Assembly (NCBI GenBank): GCA_013365365.1
Contig: JABVXU010000312.1
Location: 1 to 64,000 of the forward strand
DNA length: 64,000 nt
Direction: 5' to 3'
From: Cruorifilaria tuberocauda
Taxonomy: Eukaryota; Nematoda; Chromadorea; Rhabditida; Onchocercidae
A program made the translations under genes and the position numbers. Shown piece by piece: positions 25,201 through 37,758 of this stretch (position 1 is the stretch's first letter; every line of letters begins with the position of its first letter). The notes below the pieces were generated by a model, which saw only the letters and a program-made list of their open reading frames with translations, was not told the origin of the DNA and did not search any database.

Positions 25201-28200
25201 GAAGAAATAATTATTTGGATTGCAGATATCGAAGAATGCATCTGATGGGAGTGGTGAAACTCCGGAAGGAAAACGTTCTCCAGGTGTAGCTGCAATCTGG
25301 GTAGCACGCAATCGTTTTGCTGTTTTGGATAAAAATCAGCAGGTATCAAAAGGAACAATAGGTTTTAACTGTATTATTAAAGTTAAGAACTATTCTTTTT
25401 CCGTATCCAGTATTTTTTAGAATCAATTATACCATTTCAGATTACAATCCGTGATTTATCAAATCGTGAGAATCGAAAGATTGAACAAAGCATTCCTATT
25501 GAGGATATTTTCTATGCCGGAACTGGACTTTTGCTTCTAAAAAATAGTGAAGGTATTCAGCTATTTGATATCCAACAAAAGCGTACCCTGGCTTCAGCAA
25601 AAGTTCCTAAGGTTAGTCAAGATAAAAATTACGCGAGGAAGACTTAAATTTATAAAACTGGTCTTTGCATTATAATTTTATTTTAATTTTAATGAAAGAC
25701 TGCTAATCAAATTTTGCCGCAAACTTCAGTCTGCTTAATCATGATCCTGAGGTATTTGATTTGCCTTTAATCATGTGCTTTACCATCTGATTGAATTTAT
25801 ATTTCATTCATTAAGAAACAGGAATCTATATTGCTTATATATGCGATCTCAAATTACAGGTGAAATATGTGATTTGGTCGAAAAATCTGGAATATGCGGC
25901 TTTTCTTAGCAAACACACTTTAACTTTGGTGTCACGGAAATTAGAAGTAATTATTGATAATTTTTTTTATATCAAATTAATCCGAAGCTTGTAAATTTTA
26001 AAGAATTTAATGCTATTTGTGGTATGTTTCAAGTTTCATTTTCCATCATAAACGATAGATATTATTCAATTCGCTGAAATATTACCTTTTAGATCTTATG
26101 CACTGTCCAAGAGTCAACACGTTTAAAAAGTGGCGCTTGGGAAGAAGAAGGCGTCTTCCTTTATACCACTAGCAACCATATCAAATATGCTTTAGCAGTG
26201 GGTGATCATGGCATAATTAGAACGTTGGATGTGCCCGTATACGTTCTTGCTGTTCGTGGTGAAAATTTATATTGCTTGAATCGGTACGTTCTTTTCGAAA
26301 TTTGTAAATTTTATCATTTTTTCTGGTCGTAAATTTTTCTGAAACTTATTTTCGTTGAGAAAGCAGATTTGCTTGAAAGAAATTATCAATTAAGAAAAAA
26401 TCAAACTTATTCTAGATTGGTGTTTGATTTATAAACAGGAAGTGAAAAAGATGTAACAAGTATTACACTACAATTTTCAGTGAAGCGGCTCCAATAGAAG
26501 TACCTATTGATCCAACTGAGTACCGTTTCAAATTAGCGCTAATAAATCGTCGTTATGATGAGGTTATTTAATTCTATTAATGCTGAGGAATCTTGCATTT
26601 ATTCAAAGTAAAGGATCTTATATGATATATTTATATTCGAGTTTTCTACTAAGTACTATTCAGGTACTGAATATGGTCCGATCAGCAAATCTGGTTGGTC
26701 AATCAATCATCGCATATTTGCAGAAAAAAGGTTATCCGGAGGTTGCACTACATTTTGTGAAAGACGAAAAAACTCGATTTGGTTTAGCGCTTGAATGCGG
26801 TAATTTAGAGGTGCATTTTACAGTTGTAGTGAATTGTATTAAAAATTTTTCGGCATTATTTAGGAAAAGAAAAGAATAGAAAAACAAAATACAAATAGCC
26901 TTAAATTAAAGGAAATTGAGAAGGGGATGAAGTTTAAAAAGAAAATGAAGTATTGTTGAAATCTTAGCTGATGCTAATGATTCCTCAATTTAGGTTGCTC
27001 TTGAATCTGCGAAAGTACTGGATGATAAGGCAGTTTGGCAAGCTCTTGGCGAGGCTGCTTTAATGCAGGGTAATCACCAGGTAATAGATTTTTAAATAGA
27101 TTCATCTTTTTCTGGATTCCAAAATCGCGTTCGATGTAAAAGTAGAAGTTATCAGGGGAAGTATGTAATAGAAGTTATCGGTAAAATTTGTGATTATTAA
27201 ATCGAAATTGAGTAAGCATGCATACTCTTAGAAATTATATCGTTGCTTTCTAAATCTGAGACTTTATGAATACTTATTCTCGATTTTTTTGTAGATTGTC
27301 GAAATGGCATATCAACGTACAAAAGATTTCGAGAAGCTCACATTTTTGTACTTAATCACCGGAAATATGGAAAAATTGCAAAAAATGATGAAAATTGCAC
27401 AAATTCGAAAGGTATGTCATTTTTAAAATAAAATATGCAAACAAATTGATGCTGTACTAACTAGTCAGTGATCAGGAATTAAAATTTTCAGTTTTTTTTC
27501 TTTAACATTTGCAAATCTGAAATTATGGATATGTTTTCTTTCACATTTATTTATTTCTTGGGTCATTATCTCCAATGTTTTATGTACTATTTTGTTATTA
27601 TTCTGTCTGATGCATTGAAGTTGTTCAGAGTTTAAGATTTTGAACAAGTTAGGTCAAGAATAAAAAAATGTTTCCGTAAATCCGGAATAAGCATTTTTTG
27701 CCTATCATATTTAAAAATGAAAATATTTTGAGGATGTAAATGGACATTATCAGATCGCACTTCTTCTTGGTGATATTGAAGAGCGTATTAAAAGTATGAT
27801 TATTTTTGTCATTTGTAATAAAATACATGAAATATTTACGAATTCTTTGGACCTTTCTGTAGAGAGAACTAGAATTATTCCATCATTATTTTTATCAAAT
27901 TACGAAGATTGATTTTTTAATTTTAGTTTTGAAAGATGTTGGTCAAATTTCTTTGGCATATTTGACTGCGGCAACGCATGGATTTGATGAAGAAGCTAAG
28001 CAGTTGAAAGAGGAGTTGTTAGCGAAAGGACAGAACTTGCCACCAGTTGATCCTAATGCTCGTTTACTGATTCCACCACCACCAATCAAACAGGTTTGAA
28101 CTCTGGTCTTGTTTCTTAAATCTTATTTAATTTTGTCAATCACTATATTATATATTACTTTTCTATTTTTTTGAAACTTGAAAACTTTTATTTATGGTAA

Positions 28201-31200
28201 TATAATTCTTGCTTCAGATGCAAGATAACTGGCCATTATTGACGATGTCACGTGGTCCTTTTGATGCACATCTTATTACTGGAAATCTAACAAATATTAG
28301 TGATAAAACATCTCGAGCAGCTGCTGCATTTGCACACACCGATGGTGACGTTGAAGTGGTAAGAAATATTAAATTCTGATTTAATTTTGATGACACGGTA
28401 GATGTTTTTTTGAAACAGAGCTGAAATTTTGCAAACTTTGTAATTATAGTCTAGCTTTTACCTTGAACTCAAGTTTTTTTGATCGTAGCATATTCTGTTC
28501 AAATGACAAATTTTTTTAATAACTTGTGAAGTTAATTTTCTTTCTAGACTGGGGATGCTTGGGGTGGTGATGATTTAATGTTGGATGAAGAGGGTAATCC
28601 GGATATGGACGAAGAGGAAATGCATAGCGCTACAAGTGGAAAAGACGATAAAGAAGGTGGTTGGGATGTAAGTGCTGTTTTTTTCTGCCATGCGTATTCA
28701 AACAAGAATTAGAAAAGGCATATAATTATTAATTGTAACTCTTGCTTACCGAGGCGAAATTTTCTGTAAATTTCGCAATCGAAGAAGATTTTATTTATGT
28801 AAACCCAAATTACTTGATGGTGGCAAATGGTCGGGTCTAAATGAAAGTTAAATTGAAGTTGTGCGCTGCATAAAATTGAGTTTCACTAAATTCGATATCA
28901 CGGATGTCGTTTGATAATGTCTTTAAAGTTGATCTAATTTTCCATTATTACAATTCCAGGTAGATGATGATTTAGCTCTCCCAGCCGATATTGACGTTAA
29001 AGCTGAAGGAGATGATGACGAAAATTTTTTTACGGCTCCATCACGTGGGCAGCCACCGTCAGTTTATTGGCCAAACAATTCCAGGTGGTGATAATAGAAA
29101 TATTTTCCTAAAATGTGTTTTTTTTTTATCTGATGGAAGTTTTTTTGGTAATATAATCCATATGGTACTAAAATCGTCTTAATTATTTTTTGGCGGTGGA
29201 GCATTCGTTGATATACACTTTCTAGGTTGGTTGCCGATCATGTTGCGTCAGGTGCTTTTGATAGCGCTGCACGTTTATTACGCGATCAACTTGGTGTTGC
29301 TCGCATTGAACCGTTCAAGCAACTTTTCTTGACGACTTATGCAAGGTTAATTACCAGTATAACAAGTAGCCATAGACTCACTTTACTTTTTGCTTTTTTT
29401 ATTTTTTTGTTTTTCTCTTTTGCAATTAATTTATTTAATATTTATTTTTTGATGGAATTTCCTTGGAAAAAAACAAGAACTATTAATTAATTCCCAAATA
29501 AAAAATGTCATTTCATGGTAACAGGTGTAATAATGAATGTTGAATTGAAGTATGCTTTTCGGGTATAGCGTGCAAATAATGAACATACTTCCAGATCACG
29601 TACCGCTTACGAAGGTTTACCTAGTGCTGGCCCGAACTTTGTTTATCGTTTGCGTAACTGGCAAGATGGTGGTGGTCGAAGTGGATTACCGGCTGTAAGC
29701 CTGCATCTTAGCGATCTGGCTACACGTCTGCAAACCTGTTATCATCTTACAACTAGTGGTAAATTTAGTGAGGCCGTTGAGAAGCTACGTCAGCTATTAC
29801 TTTCTGTTCCGTTACTGGTTGTGAATTCGAAGCAAGAAGTTGGTTGCATTTTTGCATGATCTCATTATTTTGTAACAGTTTAGATACTAATTTTTGAACA
29901 TTTGAAATTTATGAAATTTTAATTAATACAGCATTTTTTATGAGTAATCATTTTCTGCTTCTGTTTATGAAATTTTATAGATGGCAGAAGCGCAACAACT
30001 AATCGATATTTGTCGTGAGTATTTAGTGGGTTTATTAATGGAAATGGCACGAAAAGAGTTACCAAAAGTAGTTGAAAATGCTAAAAGAAATGCGGAAATG
30101 GCTGCATATTTCACTCATTGCCAACTTCAGCCGGTATATTCCCTTACATACTGAAAACTGATAATTTATTATTTGTTTAATATTATAATTAAACAATGAG
30201 TGCATCTTAGATGAAAAATGTAAACAATGGATATGTTCACATAAAAAATGCGACTGAATTTTTCAACATGAAGATTGAACAACCGCTTGAAATAAATGAG
30301 TAAGATGTGACGATGCGATTCTGTTTAAAAAAAAATCATAGTTTCAGAGAATATATATGTTTAGAATAATGGGAAACCCTTTTGTTTCCCTAATTTCGAA
30401 TGAGGCTGTTCATGAATCATATTATAATTTTGACGATGTAAAAAATACTAAATTTTAAATTAAAAATATCCAAAAATTAGTGTTAGAATGAGGAAGAGTA
30501 TTGTAGAAGCTTTCTTTCAGGTGCATCAAATATTAACGCTTCGGACAGCGGTGAATTTATTTTTCAAACTGAAACAAATGAAAACCTGTGCATCTTTTTG
30601 TAAACGTTTATTGGAATTAGGTGAGTTATCAAAAATTTTGGAAAAAAGAAAGTGAAAATTTGGTTTTGATTTTTCCAGTATATTTTGTACTTTGTCTCTA
30701 TTTTTAAAGTGATTTGATCTGTTTTTGCTGTTTATAGGGCCGAAACCAGAAGTTGCTGCACAAATACGGAAGGTTCTAATGGTTGCTGAGAAAGAACCGA
30801 ATAACACTCATGAGGTTTCTCTTGACTCGAGTCCTTTGACTACATTGTTGAGTACATTTCTCAAAAAAGGTTTTAGATCACAATTCATTATTTGCAGCTG
30901 CAATACGATGAACACAATCCATTTGTTATTTGCTCGAGGAAATTCAAACCGTTATATCGTGGAAAACCTCAGGTTGATTTTTCAGTCTCTTTAGAAAAAC
31001 GACAAAGAGAGGATATTAATTTAGGCGCATTCGGGCTTCGGCTAATCACTTTTTAAGCTTTCTGTGCAACATAAGTTAGGTAATATAGTTGCTTCGAATG
31101 ATAAGTGTTCTTGGGAGCTGATGCTTTATTTGTATTCGGTAAAGGGTAGCATCATCAATAGAAAATTTATAGTATATATTCGTTTTGTTTGCTAGTATGA

Positions 31201-31411
31201 ACAGCGAAATTCATTAGGTTGCAGGATATTATTTTTTACATTGTATTGTACATTATTTCTTCAAATATCTATTTTTCAGGTAAAATGTCCATTTTGTGGT
31301 GCATCGTACTCACCGGATATCACCGGTGAAATATGTGATGTTTGTCAAGTAGCTGAAATAGGTCGTGATGCAATTGGCTTGAAAATTGGCACTATGCAAA
31401 GTGCACGCTAA
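22245..31411 (+). CDS. copa-1: coatomer subunit alpha (alpha-COP, COPI coat)
   Basis: Alpha-COP is part of the heptameric COPI coat that carries cargo from Golgi to ER. Exons: 22245-22290, 22671-22858, 23151-23319, 23493-23729, 23951-24054, 24159-24298, 24503-24685, 24871-25012, 25226-25342, 25441-25611, 25860-25946, 26093-26283, 26481-26562, 26664-26810, 26994-27080, 27295-27411, 27733-27793, 27927-28093, 28218-28358, 28548-28667, 28960-29084, 29226-29345, 29595-29838, 29981-30133, 30521-30620, 30738-30814, 30898-30972, 31280-31411. All phases agree and give 1240 residues (human about 1224). Six WD40 blades end at Trp38, 80, 122, 163, 239 and 283 (LWDYR, VWNYK, IWNWQ, IWDIS, LWRYN, VWDMQ), forming the propeller that binds KKxx retrieval signals. 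A second beta-propeller and an alpha-solenoid follow ([20 protein letters not shown]), then an acidic linker (about 850-925) and the C-terminal coatomer domain (SVPLLVV, MAAYFTH, FFKLK). The end carries CPFCG and ICDVC, a zinc-ribbon-like C-x2-C pair. AATAAA lies at 31768. Confidence 0.97.
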
Positions 31412-34314
31412 GAATGTTCCAGTTCTTATTTCATAAATTTTGAGTTGGTGTAATATATTTTCCTCATTGTTGGGTTTTTTTTATCGCAAGGATTCCATAT
31501 AAGAAGATTTCATATGTTCATGTTGGATTTCTCGCAGAAGTTCTGAAAGATGCTGGAGCAAAAAAGACAAAAGTCTTTTGCCTCTTTTTCTAGAATATAA
31601 GAAAAGAAACAATGTGATTTCACTTCAGCTGGTTTATTCAGTGTCGTTTAGGATTTTTGAATTGAATTTGAAATCATGGTTGGCGGTGGATTTTATAAAT
31701 CATATTTATTTAGTTGTTAAATTGTTACAAATGTATTATTAGCATTCTGTGATAAAAATTCTTCCTAAATAAATATTTTTTTACTGCGCTGGAAATTGTT
31801 GTTCGATCATGCATTTCTATATTGCTATTCCTAGCTAACTGAATTTCTAAAGGTACAAACGGGAATTAATTTTGAGCAAAAATCCTGATACGACACATCC
31901 ATGCAATCAGGATGTAGAAGGAAATGTGGGATAATGGAATTCTTGAATTGCGGTGATGATTTGTTTTAAAAAAAAAAAGAGCAAATATAAAATAGCAATT
32001 GACTTATCCTAAAATGTCCCTAGAATTATCAGAGGATCATCAATTAATAACAATTTAACGAAGTGAATAAAGTACTGATAAAAGCACATGTCTTATTTCT
32101 TTTTATTTATGAAATTCTAAATTATCTATTCGCAAGTATTAAATTACGACCGCGCTTTTTTTGTTTATTGAAAGTTAGGAGCTAAATTCATTACTAAACT
32201 TGATATTGTAAACTGATTTTGAAATCCAGCATTATTATCACGGAGAGAGTTAATCATAATCATTCTAACATAGCTTCCTGAATGGAACAGAAATTGATAA
32301 TCATTAAAAGACGGAAAATTGTCAAATTTTTGCCGAAAATTTAATTTTGTTTCAATTCGAACAGTAATGTTTTTAAAATTTTCCAAATTTCCCGTTGTTA
32401 TTATCGTTAGTTAATATAGAAATACTTTTATGATAAATTATCTGTAGAATTGAAATTATTACTGGATCATTTTACTTATTACTTATACTTTTACTACTTT
32501 ACTATTGCTTATTTTACTATTACTTATAATTATATGTACATTTCATTTATTACTTATATACTTATTTATTTATTGCAAAATATAATGATGACTTATTGAT
32601 ACTGTAACAAGTAAATCATTTTTGTAATGGAATTTTTGAAAAGTTAGTATTTGCATAGCTTACTTATCAAATTGAATTTTGCATTGGCTAAATTTTATAA
32701 TTTCGAAAATATTGATAAAATTCAAAAATTGCAAAAACAATATAGTATCCAATCGTTATTCGCTTTGAAATTAAAAAAAAAGTGAAATTTAATTTTGAAA
32801 TCTTAAATTTTATAATTCTAAAAATATTGATAAAATGCAAAAATTGCAATATATAAAACCAATATAACAAATACTCATTTATTATGATTGTTTTGATCTC
32901 TTTTCTTTTTCCAACTTGACTTAAACCATTTTTTACTTCAAATTTTACAACTTACAACTGATCAAAATTGATTGATTGATGTTAGCTTGTATAACGAAGA
33001 ATAATTGTCGAAAAAATTTCAGAACTTGGTGGATAAAAAAAATTTTATTTAAAAAATCACAACAACATTTGTTGAAAAAAAAAATCATTAATTTTACAGG
33101 ATAGATGGAAAGACTTTCTCGAATGATAATGATAGTGATAATGATAATAGTTAGTTAGAAGCTAACTGAGAGAAGCTAATTGTTTTTACAACTGAAATTT
33201 TGCTTTTCTGTTTTTGTTTTTTGTTTAAGAATTTGAATTTAGTGTAAATTATTTTGAAAATTTTCAATCATTGCATACCGTTAGCAATCAGCTTTTGACG
33301 AATTTAGCTTAACTTAAAACTTAAATAATTTAGCAATTAAATTTTAACTTTGGCAATTTAAAGTAATTGCTTGCATTAAATTGAAATGATTCTTTACCAA
33401 TTTCATTGTTTGATTTCAATTAGTTCAAAATTTTGTCCAAATTTCTGTTCAATTTTAATTTATGCAAAAATAAATAAACGAAATTATTTAACAGATCAAT
33501 TAATTAGCAAAATAAATAATCCTTCCTGATCTTATTGACTGTGCAAATTGCTATTTATCAATTGAATTTAATTGTTTTATCGCTTCGTAATCTTTAATCA
33601 TGATGTTTTTCATTATATTTTATTATCAATATAAGATTGAACTTTGCCAAATTATATTTTATTATCAATAAATGGAAGATAAAATTTTGCTTAATTTCAA
33701 TTTTTCTCAATTACTTTGCTTAATTATCGTTGTTTTTTTTCTGAATTAAAAAAAATAATTTATTGTTACAACCTTCTTTTTTACCTTTTTGTTTATTTTT
33801 TTTTGTTCGTTTTGTTTACTTTTTGTTTATTATTTATTTTCTCTTTCCACACTGATTTTCTTTTTTTTTGACTGATAGCTTAGTTGCTTCCATTTAATTA
33901 GTTTTCTTTTGAATGTTATCATCCATCATTTAATCTTTTAATTCATGAAAAAACAAACTTTTCTTTTTTTTCAATTTTTTAGTTATTTACCAGAAAATAA
34001 TTACTAATTGATAAGATGTAAGAAGTATACTAACTCATAACTGATATGATATCATACTGATATTATAATGATATATATAACATATTATAATATCCTTCTT
34101 AAATTCATCGTTATTTTATCATTAAATCATGATAAAATTCATAAATCATGATATTTGAAAGAAATACCTATGATTAAATAGGTGTAATAGGTAATAAAAT
34201 AGGTATAAAAATAGATATCAATAGGTATAAAATTTAATTTTTCCAGTATTCATGTATTCAGTTCCACTTTTTTTCGTTTTTCCGTATTATCTTTTTTCAT
34301 TCAATTCCGGAATT
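31412..34314. other. intergenic, AT-rich, no gene seen
   Basis: The 3' UTR of the alpha-COP gene with AATAAA at 31768-31773 occupies the first part. The rest is low-complexity A/T sequence with a short duplicated segment (TTTTATAATTTCGAAAATAT near 32694 and a similar copy near 32808). Neither strand yields a credible gene. Confidence 0.6.
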
Positions 34315-34362
34315 CCCATTTCAGGAAGTTTCAAATTAAAAAAAAAAATTGTTTTGCAAAGA

Positions 34363-36415
34363 ATGTGGCAATTGTTTCTATTAGCTATTATGTCATACTT
34401 TTCACAACTTTCATTTGGTAGTAATTTAGTAAGTTTCCATAAACTTTTTTTTTAATTTTAATTAAACAAATTATTGTTTCAAATGAAAGCTTTTCACTTG
34501 ATTAGCTTCTTTTGTTTTAATTTAAATATTTTCAGCTAATTTATCCATGATTTTTCTCTTGTTGTCCGAAATAAACGTAAGGAAACTACCTAATAAGTGG
34601 TGTAAAAGGGTTTCGGCAGGTGTACAAAATGAAGGTAGCTAGTTGAGAAAACCATCAGAAGCCAAACTTAACCTAGACGATTTAATGGTATTTAAATTAA
34701 TGGTATTTAAAACTCTATAAATATGTAGAAATGAGATTTAGTAGGAATGAGAGTTAATTTGTGAGAATGAGATTTACAAAAATAGGAAAATTACATTTGA
34801 TAAAATCGGAAATAAAGATTACTGTGGGAAGGAATGGTTTTCAACCGAAGACGGATGAACATGAAATGAAACGGAAATAGAATTGCCGATCTGATCGGAA
34901 CGGTTAGATTAGTTATTTGAAACGAAGGTAAGCTCAGATAAGGTTGGAATAAGCACTGAAATGCAAATTATCTATGTGAGCATATGGAGATGGATAAATG
35001 GAAAAATAAAATCCGTGAAACCGGTTTTACAAATAATGAATGATTTAAAAATATTTGAAATTAGAGATTAGAATTTCAGGTTTCCAGACAATATGCAATT
35101 GTTAGCTTATATTCTGCAATTACACTCATTAACACTTTTTGAATTAATTAATTACTTGAACTAGAAAATTGTTCTTTTAGATATTAAATATTAAATGTGA
35201 AATTTCTAAAAAACAAAAGAAATGAGTATCAAATTTTGGAATACTTTCTTATAATTTTATGCTAATCGATATATTTAATTTTACTTTCTAAAAGAGTTCA
35301 TAATTAAAAATTATATTCAATTAATTAATATTTAATGAATGATTGATATTCTCAGATATCACAGTGTAAACGAAGTGAAAATCCGAATTCCGATTGCATT
35401 GGAGCATACTTCGTGGAGAGTGATGGAAAGTTTGTTTATATTTCATTTCAATAGAAAAGATTATAAGATTTTAAATTTAGGAAATTTAAAATTAAAAAAA
35501 AAAGAAAAAAGAATGAAAAATAAAACAAATTAAAAATTAAAATAAAAAAAAAAGAAAAATACTCTGTGGCAAAAACTCAAACTAACAACTGTATAGCAAA
35601 AGCCGTTGTTAAAGTTATCAGAACTACTGATATGTAGTCCTGCAATCAAGAATATGCTAATAGCTTAGTGAAATGGAAAAAGTTTAACGTTAACCTAATA
35701 GACTAAGTAAAGCTAGTGTCAGTTGACTTAGCTAATCTATGAATCGATTAAGTAATCAAGATTTCAACTATTAGTTTTCAAATATTTAACCTTCTCGAAT
35801 CTTGAAAATTGAAGAACAAATTGAAAAAAAAAAAACACTCTTCATCAAGACATGTAAAATATCAGAACTGAGAATTGTAGCAATTACGTCAGCTCATTTA
35901 CGTGAGATTACGTGAAATTTAAAAATGAATTCGAGAGAATAAATAAATCACTTTTTATAAGACTAAAATTTATTCCAGAAAACAATCCTGTCTTGCACAT
36001 GAAGATTGCTACTATTACCGAGAACCGGTACTCTGGTGTCGACCTGATCCGAAACAAAAATGGATGTATGTCTTTCAATTCTTTAATGAAATCTTTGATA
36101 AAAAAAAATATCATGAAATTTTTTTTTTATTTCAAATTTATTTTTATTTATAATTTTGGAAATAACTTTGTTTTAAATGAAATTTTACTTACCTGACTTT
36201 ACCTTAATTTTACTTACTTGAAATTTACTCACCTGTAATTTTTTTTGTATTTATAATTTCTGATAATCATACTGATAGATGAGTATAATTTATTTTACAG
36301 AAAAGATGGTTGTCATTGTGATCTAAAACTTCGATCATGCGTTATTAATCGAAAATCATACGATCGTATGGAATACACTCATTGTCGTTCAGCGTTGAAT
36401 TGGTACTGTCCATAA
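34363..36415 (+). CDS. secreted eight-cysteine-scaffold protein, copy A
   Basis: Four exons, 34363-34428, 35356-35429, 35979-36065 and 36301-36415 (intron phases 0, 2, 2), give 113 residues. Exon 1 is a signal peptide (MWQLFLLAIMSYFSQLSFGS). The mature part has the pattern C-x5-C-x9-C-x12-C-x-C-x6-C-x14-C-x7-C with landmarks CY..REPV.WC, DGCHCD, and WYCP at the end; exon 2 adds two extra cysteines. Exons 2 and 3 have exactly the same lengths (74 and 87 bp) as in copy B at 39957, proving common origin. The frame was fixed by that homology; the longer open frame covering exon 3 (35912-36196) is a shadow. A spliced-leader-type acceptor CCATTTCAG ends at 34324. Function is unknown; a small disulfide-rich extracellular protein is likely. 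Confidence 0.82.
35876..35915. repeat. 40 bp element with ACGTCA and ACGTGA motifs, copy 1
   Basis: TTGTAGCAATTACGTCAG continues with CTCATTTACGTGAGATTACGTGA in intron 2 of copy A, ending 63 bp before exon 3. A near-identical copy lies at 37719-37758. It carries a CRE half-site (TTACGTCA) and two ACGTGA boxes. Whether it is regulatory or just a duplication relic is not known. Confidence 0.7.
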
Positions 36416-36800
36416 TACGGTACTGTATTTTTTATTTTTCATGCATTCTAACTATTTTTCAACTTGACAAATTTCAAAAAATATCACAACTAAACTATAA
36501 ACTATTTAACTATTGATCTACTCAATCACAATTACTTATCATTTTCATGATTCCTTTAAAAGTTATATTAAAATATTACAAATTTGTCGAAATGATTGTA
36601 AATAAAAATATTAATATTAAATCGATTAATACATTAGTTCATTTAATAAATTTACTTTCTGGTATATATTCATGATTTTCATAAATATTTCAATGAAATT
36701 TCAATTTCCAGTAATTTCATATTTTATCATATTTTCCCACCTTATCATATCATATCACATCATAATACAATAGAAGATGTTATTTATTTGTGATATTCAT

Positions 36801-36846
36801 TTGAAATGGTACTGTCCGTTATACGGTACAGTATTTTGTAATTTTT
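36801..36846 (+). pseudogene. decayed 3' end of a third eight-cysteine paralogue
   Basis: The sequence TTGAAATGGTACTGTCCG and the next 28 bases align with the end of exon 4 plus 3' UTR of copy A (36395-36440). They encode LKWYCP where copy A has LNWYCP. The stop after CP is lost (TTA instead of TAA). Upstream, GATGTTA then TTTGTGAT near 36776-36794 loosely resembles the GCYCD part of copy B. No open exon or splice site survives. Confidence 0.45.
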
Positions 36847-37544
36847 AAACAGTAATCTTTAGTAATTTTCAAATGAACTTTTCTGAAGTGTTCATTGCTA
36901 ATAGAGAATTTCATTTTCGGCTAATATTAAGGCGATGGAAAATTTTATCAACAAACTTCGTCATATTTGCTGATTTACAGGTAAAGTTCTAATATGGCAA
37001 TTTTCAGATTGTTTGAATTTAAATTCTCACCTTTTTGGAATATAATATCAGGTGCTTGTTTGTTCAATCAAAAAGGAGATGCTTTAACGAATCGAAGATA
37101 GCAGTAAATTTATTTTAATAAAAATTAAGGAAATAAGGAAGGAGTGAAAATTCAAAATGTTTACTTAAAATTTAAAATGTAAAAATTTTAAATGATTAAG
37201 TAAATTATTTAGAATCTCGTCAATCGCTATCATTTACTTTCGTAATTAACCGATACTGATAATAAACAATGATGGAAGATACCTTTTTTTCTAAATAAAA
37301 GTATGAAAATTGATGATTCTCTTATCATTATCAATCAATCGTTCTTAACTAAATGTATATTACCTTATCAGATTTAAATTGAAGAATAAAAGAATTTATA
37401 ATTGCCAGGTAATGATAAGTGATATTCTTAAAGTATAAGTGTCGGATAATGATATATGATGTTCTGAAGGTTTAATTGTCAAGTAATGATGAATGATGTT
37501 CTTTCCATTTTTTGTTGAACTAAATCTTTACTTTTAATCAGCGC

Positions 37545-37605
37545 ACAGTATACTAGTATACAGTATACATTATACAGTATGCGGTATACAGCATACAGTA
37601 TATCG
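37545..37605. repeat. clustered CAGTATAC palindromic motifs
   Basis: Six overlapping variants of (C)AGTATAC/GTATACAG sit head to tail, including AGTATACTAGTATACAGTAT. The GTATAC core is self-complementary, so the stretch can pair with itself. Confidence 0.7.
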
Positions 37606-37718
37606 AGTTGTACTATATGATATTGTGGCACATGATATTACGTATTATGAAAATTACAATAACACTTAAATAAAAATATATAAATATAAATGCATGAATA
37701 TATAAATTATCTAAAAAA

Positions 37719-37758
37719 CTGTAGTAATTACGTCATCTCATTTACGTGAGATCACGTG
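37719..37758. repeat. 40 bp element with ACGTCA and CACGTG motifs, copy 2
   Basis: CTGTAGTAATTACGTCATCT continues with CATTTACGTGAGATCACGTGA and matches 35876-35915 at about nine of ten positions. It lies 2.2 kb upstream of copy B. Here the second box is a full CACGTG E-box. Confidence 0.7.

Noticed and set aside
17169..31411. Operon of the pseudophosphatase and alpha-COP genes (same strand)
   Set aside because: The 2.8 kb gap and a separate promoter-like, less AT-rich segment before the second gene argue against the roughly 100-400 bp spacing usual for nematode operons.
35912..36196. Longest open frame across exon 3 of eight-cysteine copy A
   Set aside because: The frame has no cysteine scaffold; the shifted frame shows strong homology to copy B with equal exon length, so this frame is a shadow.
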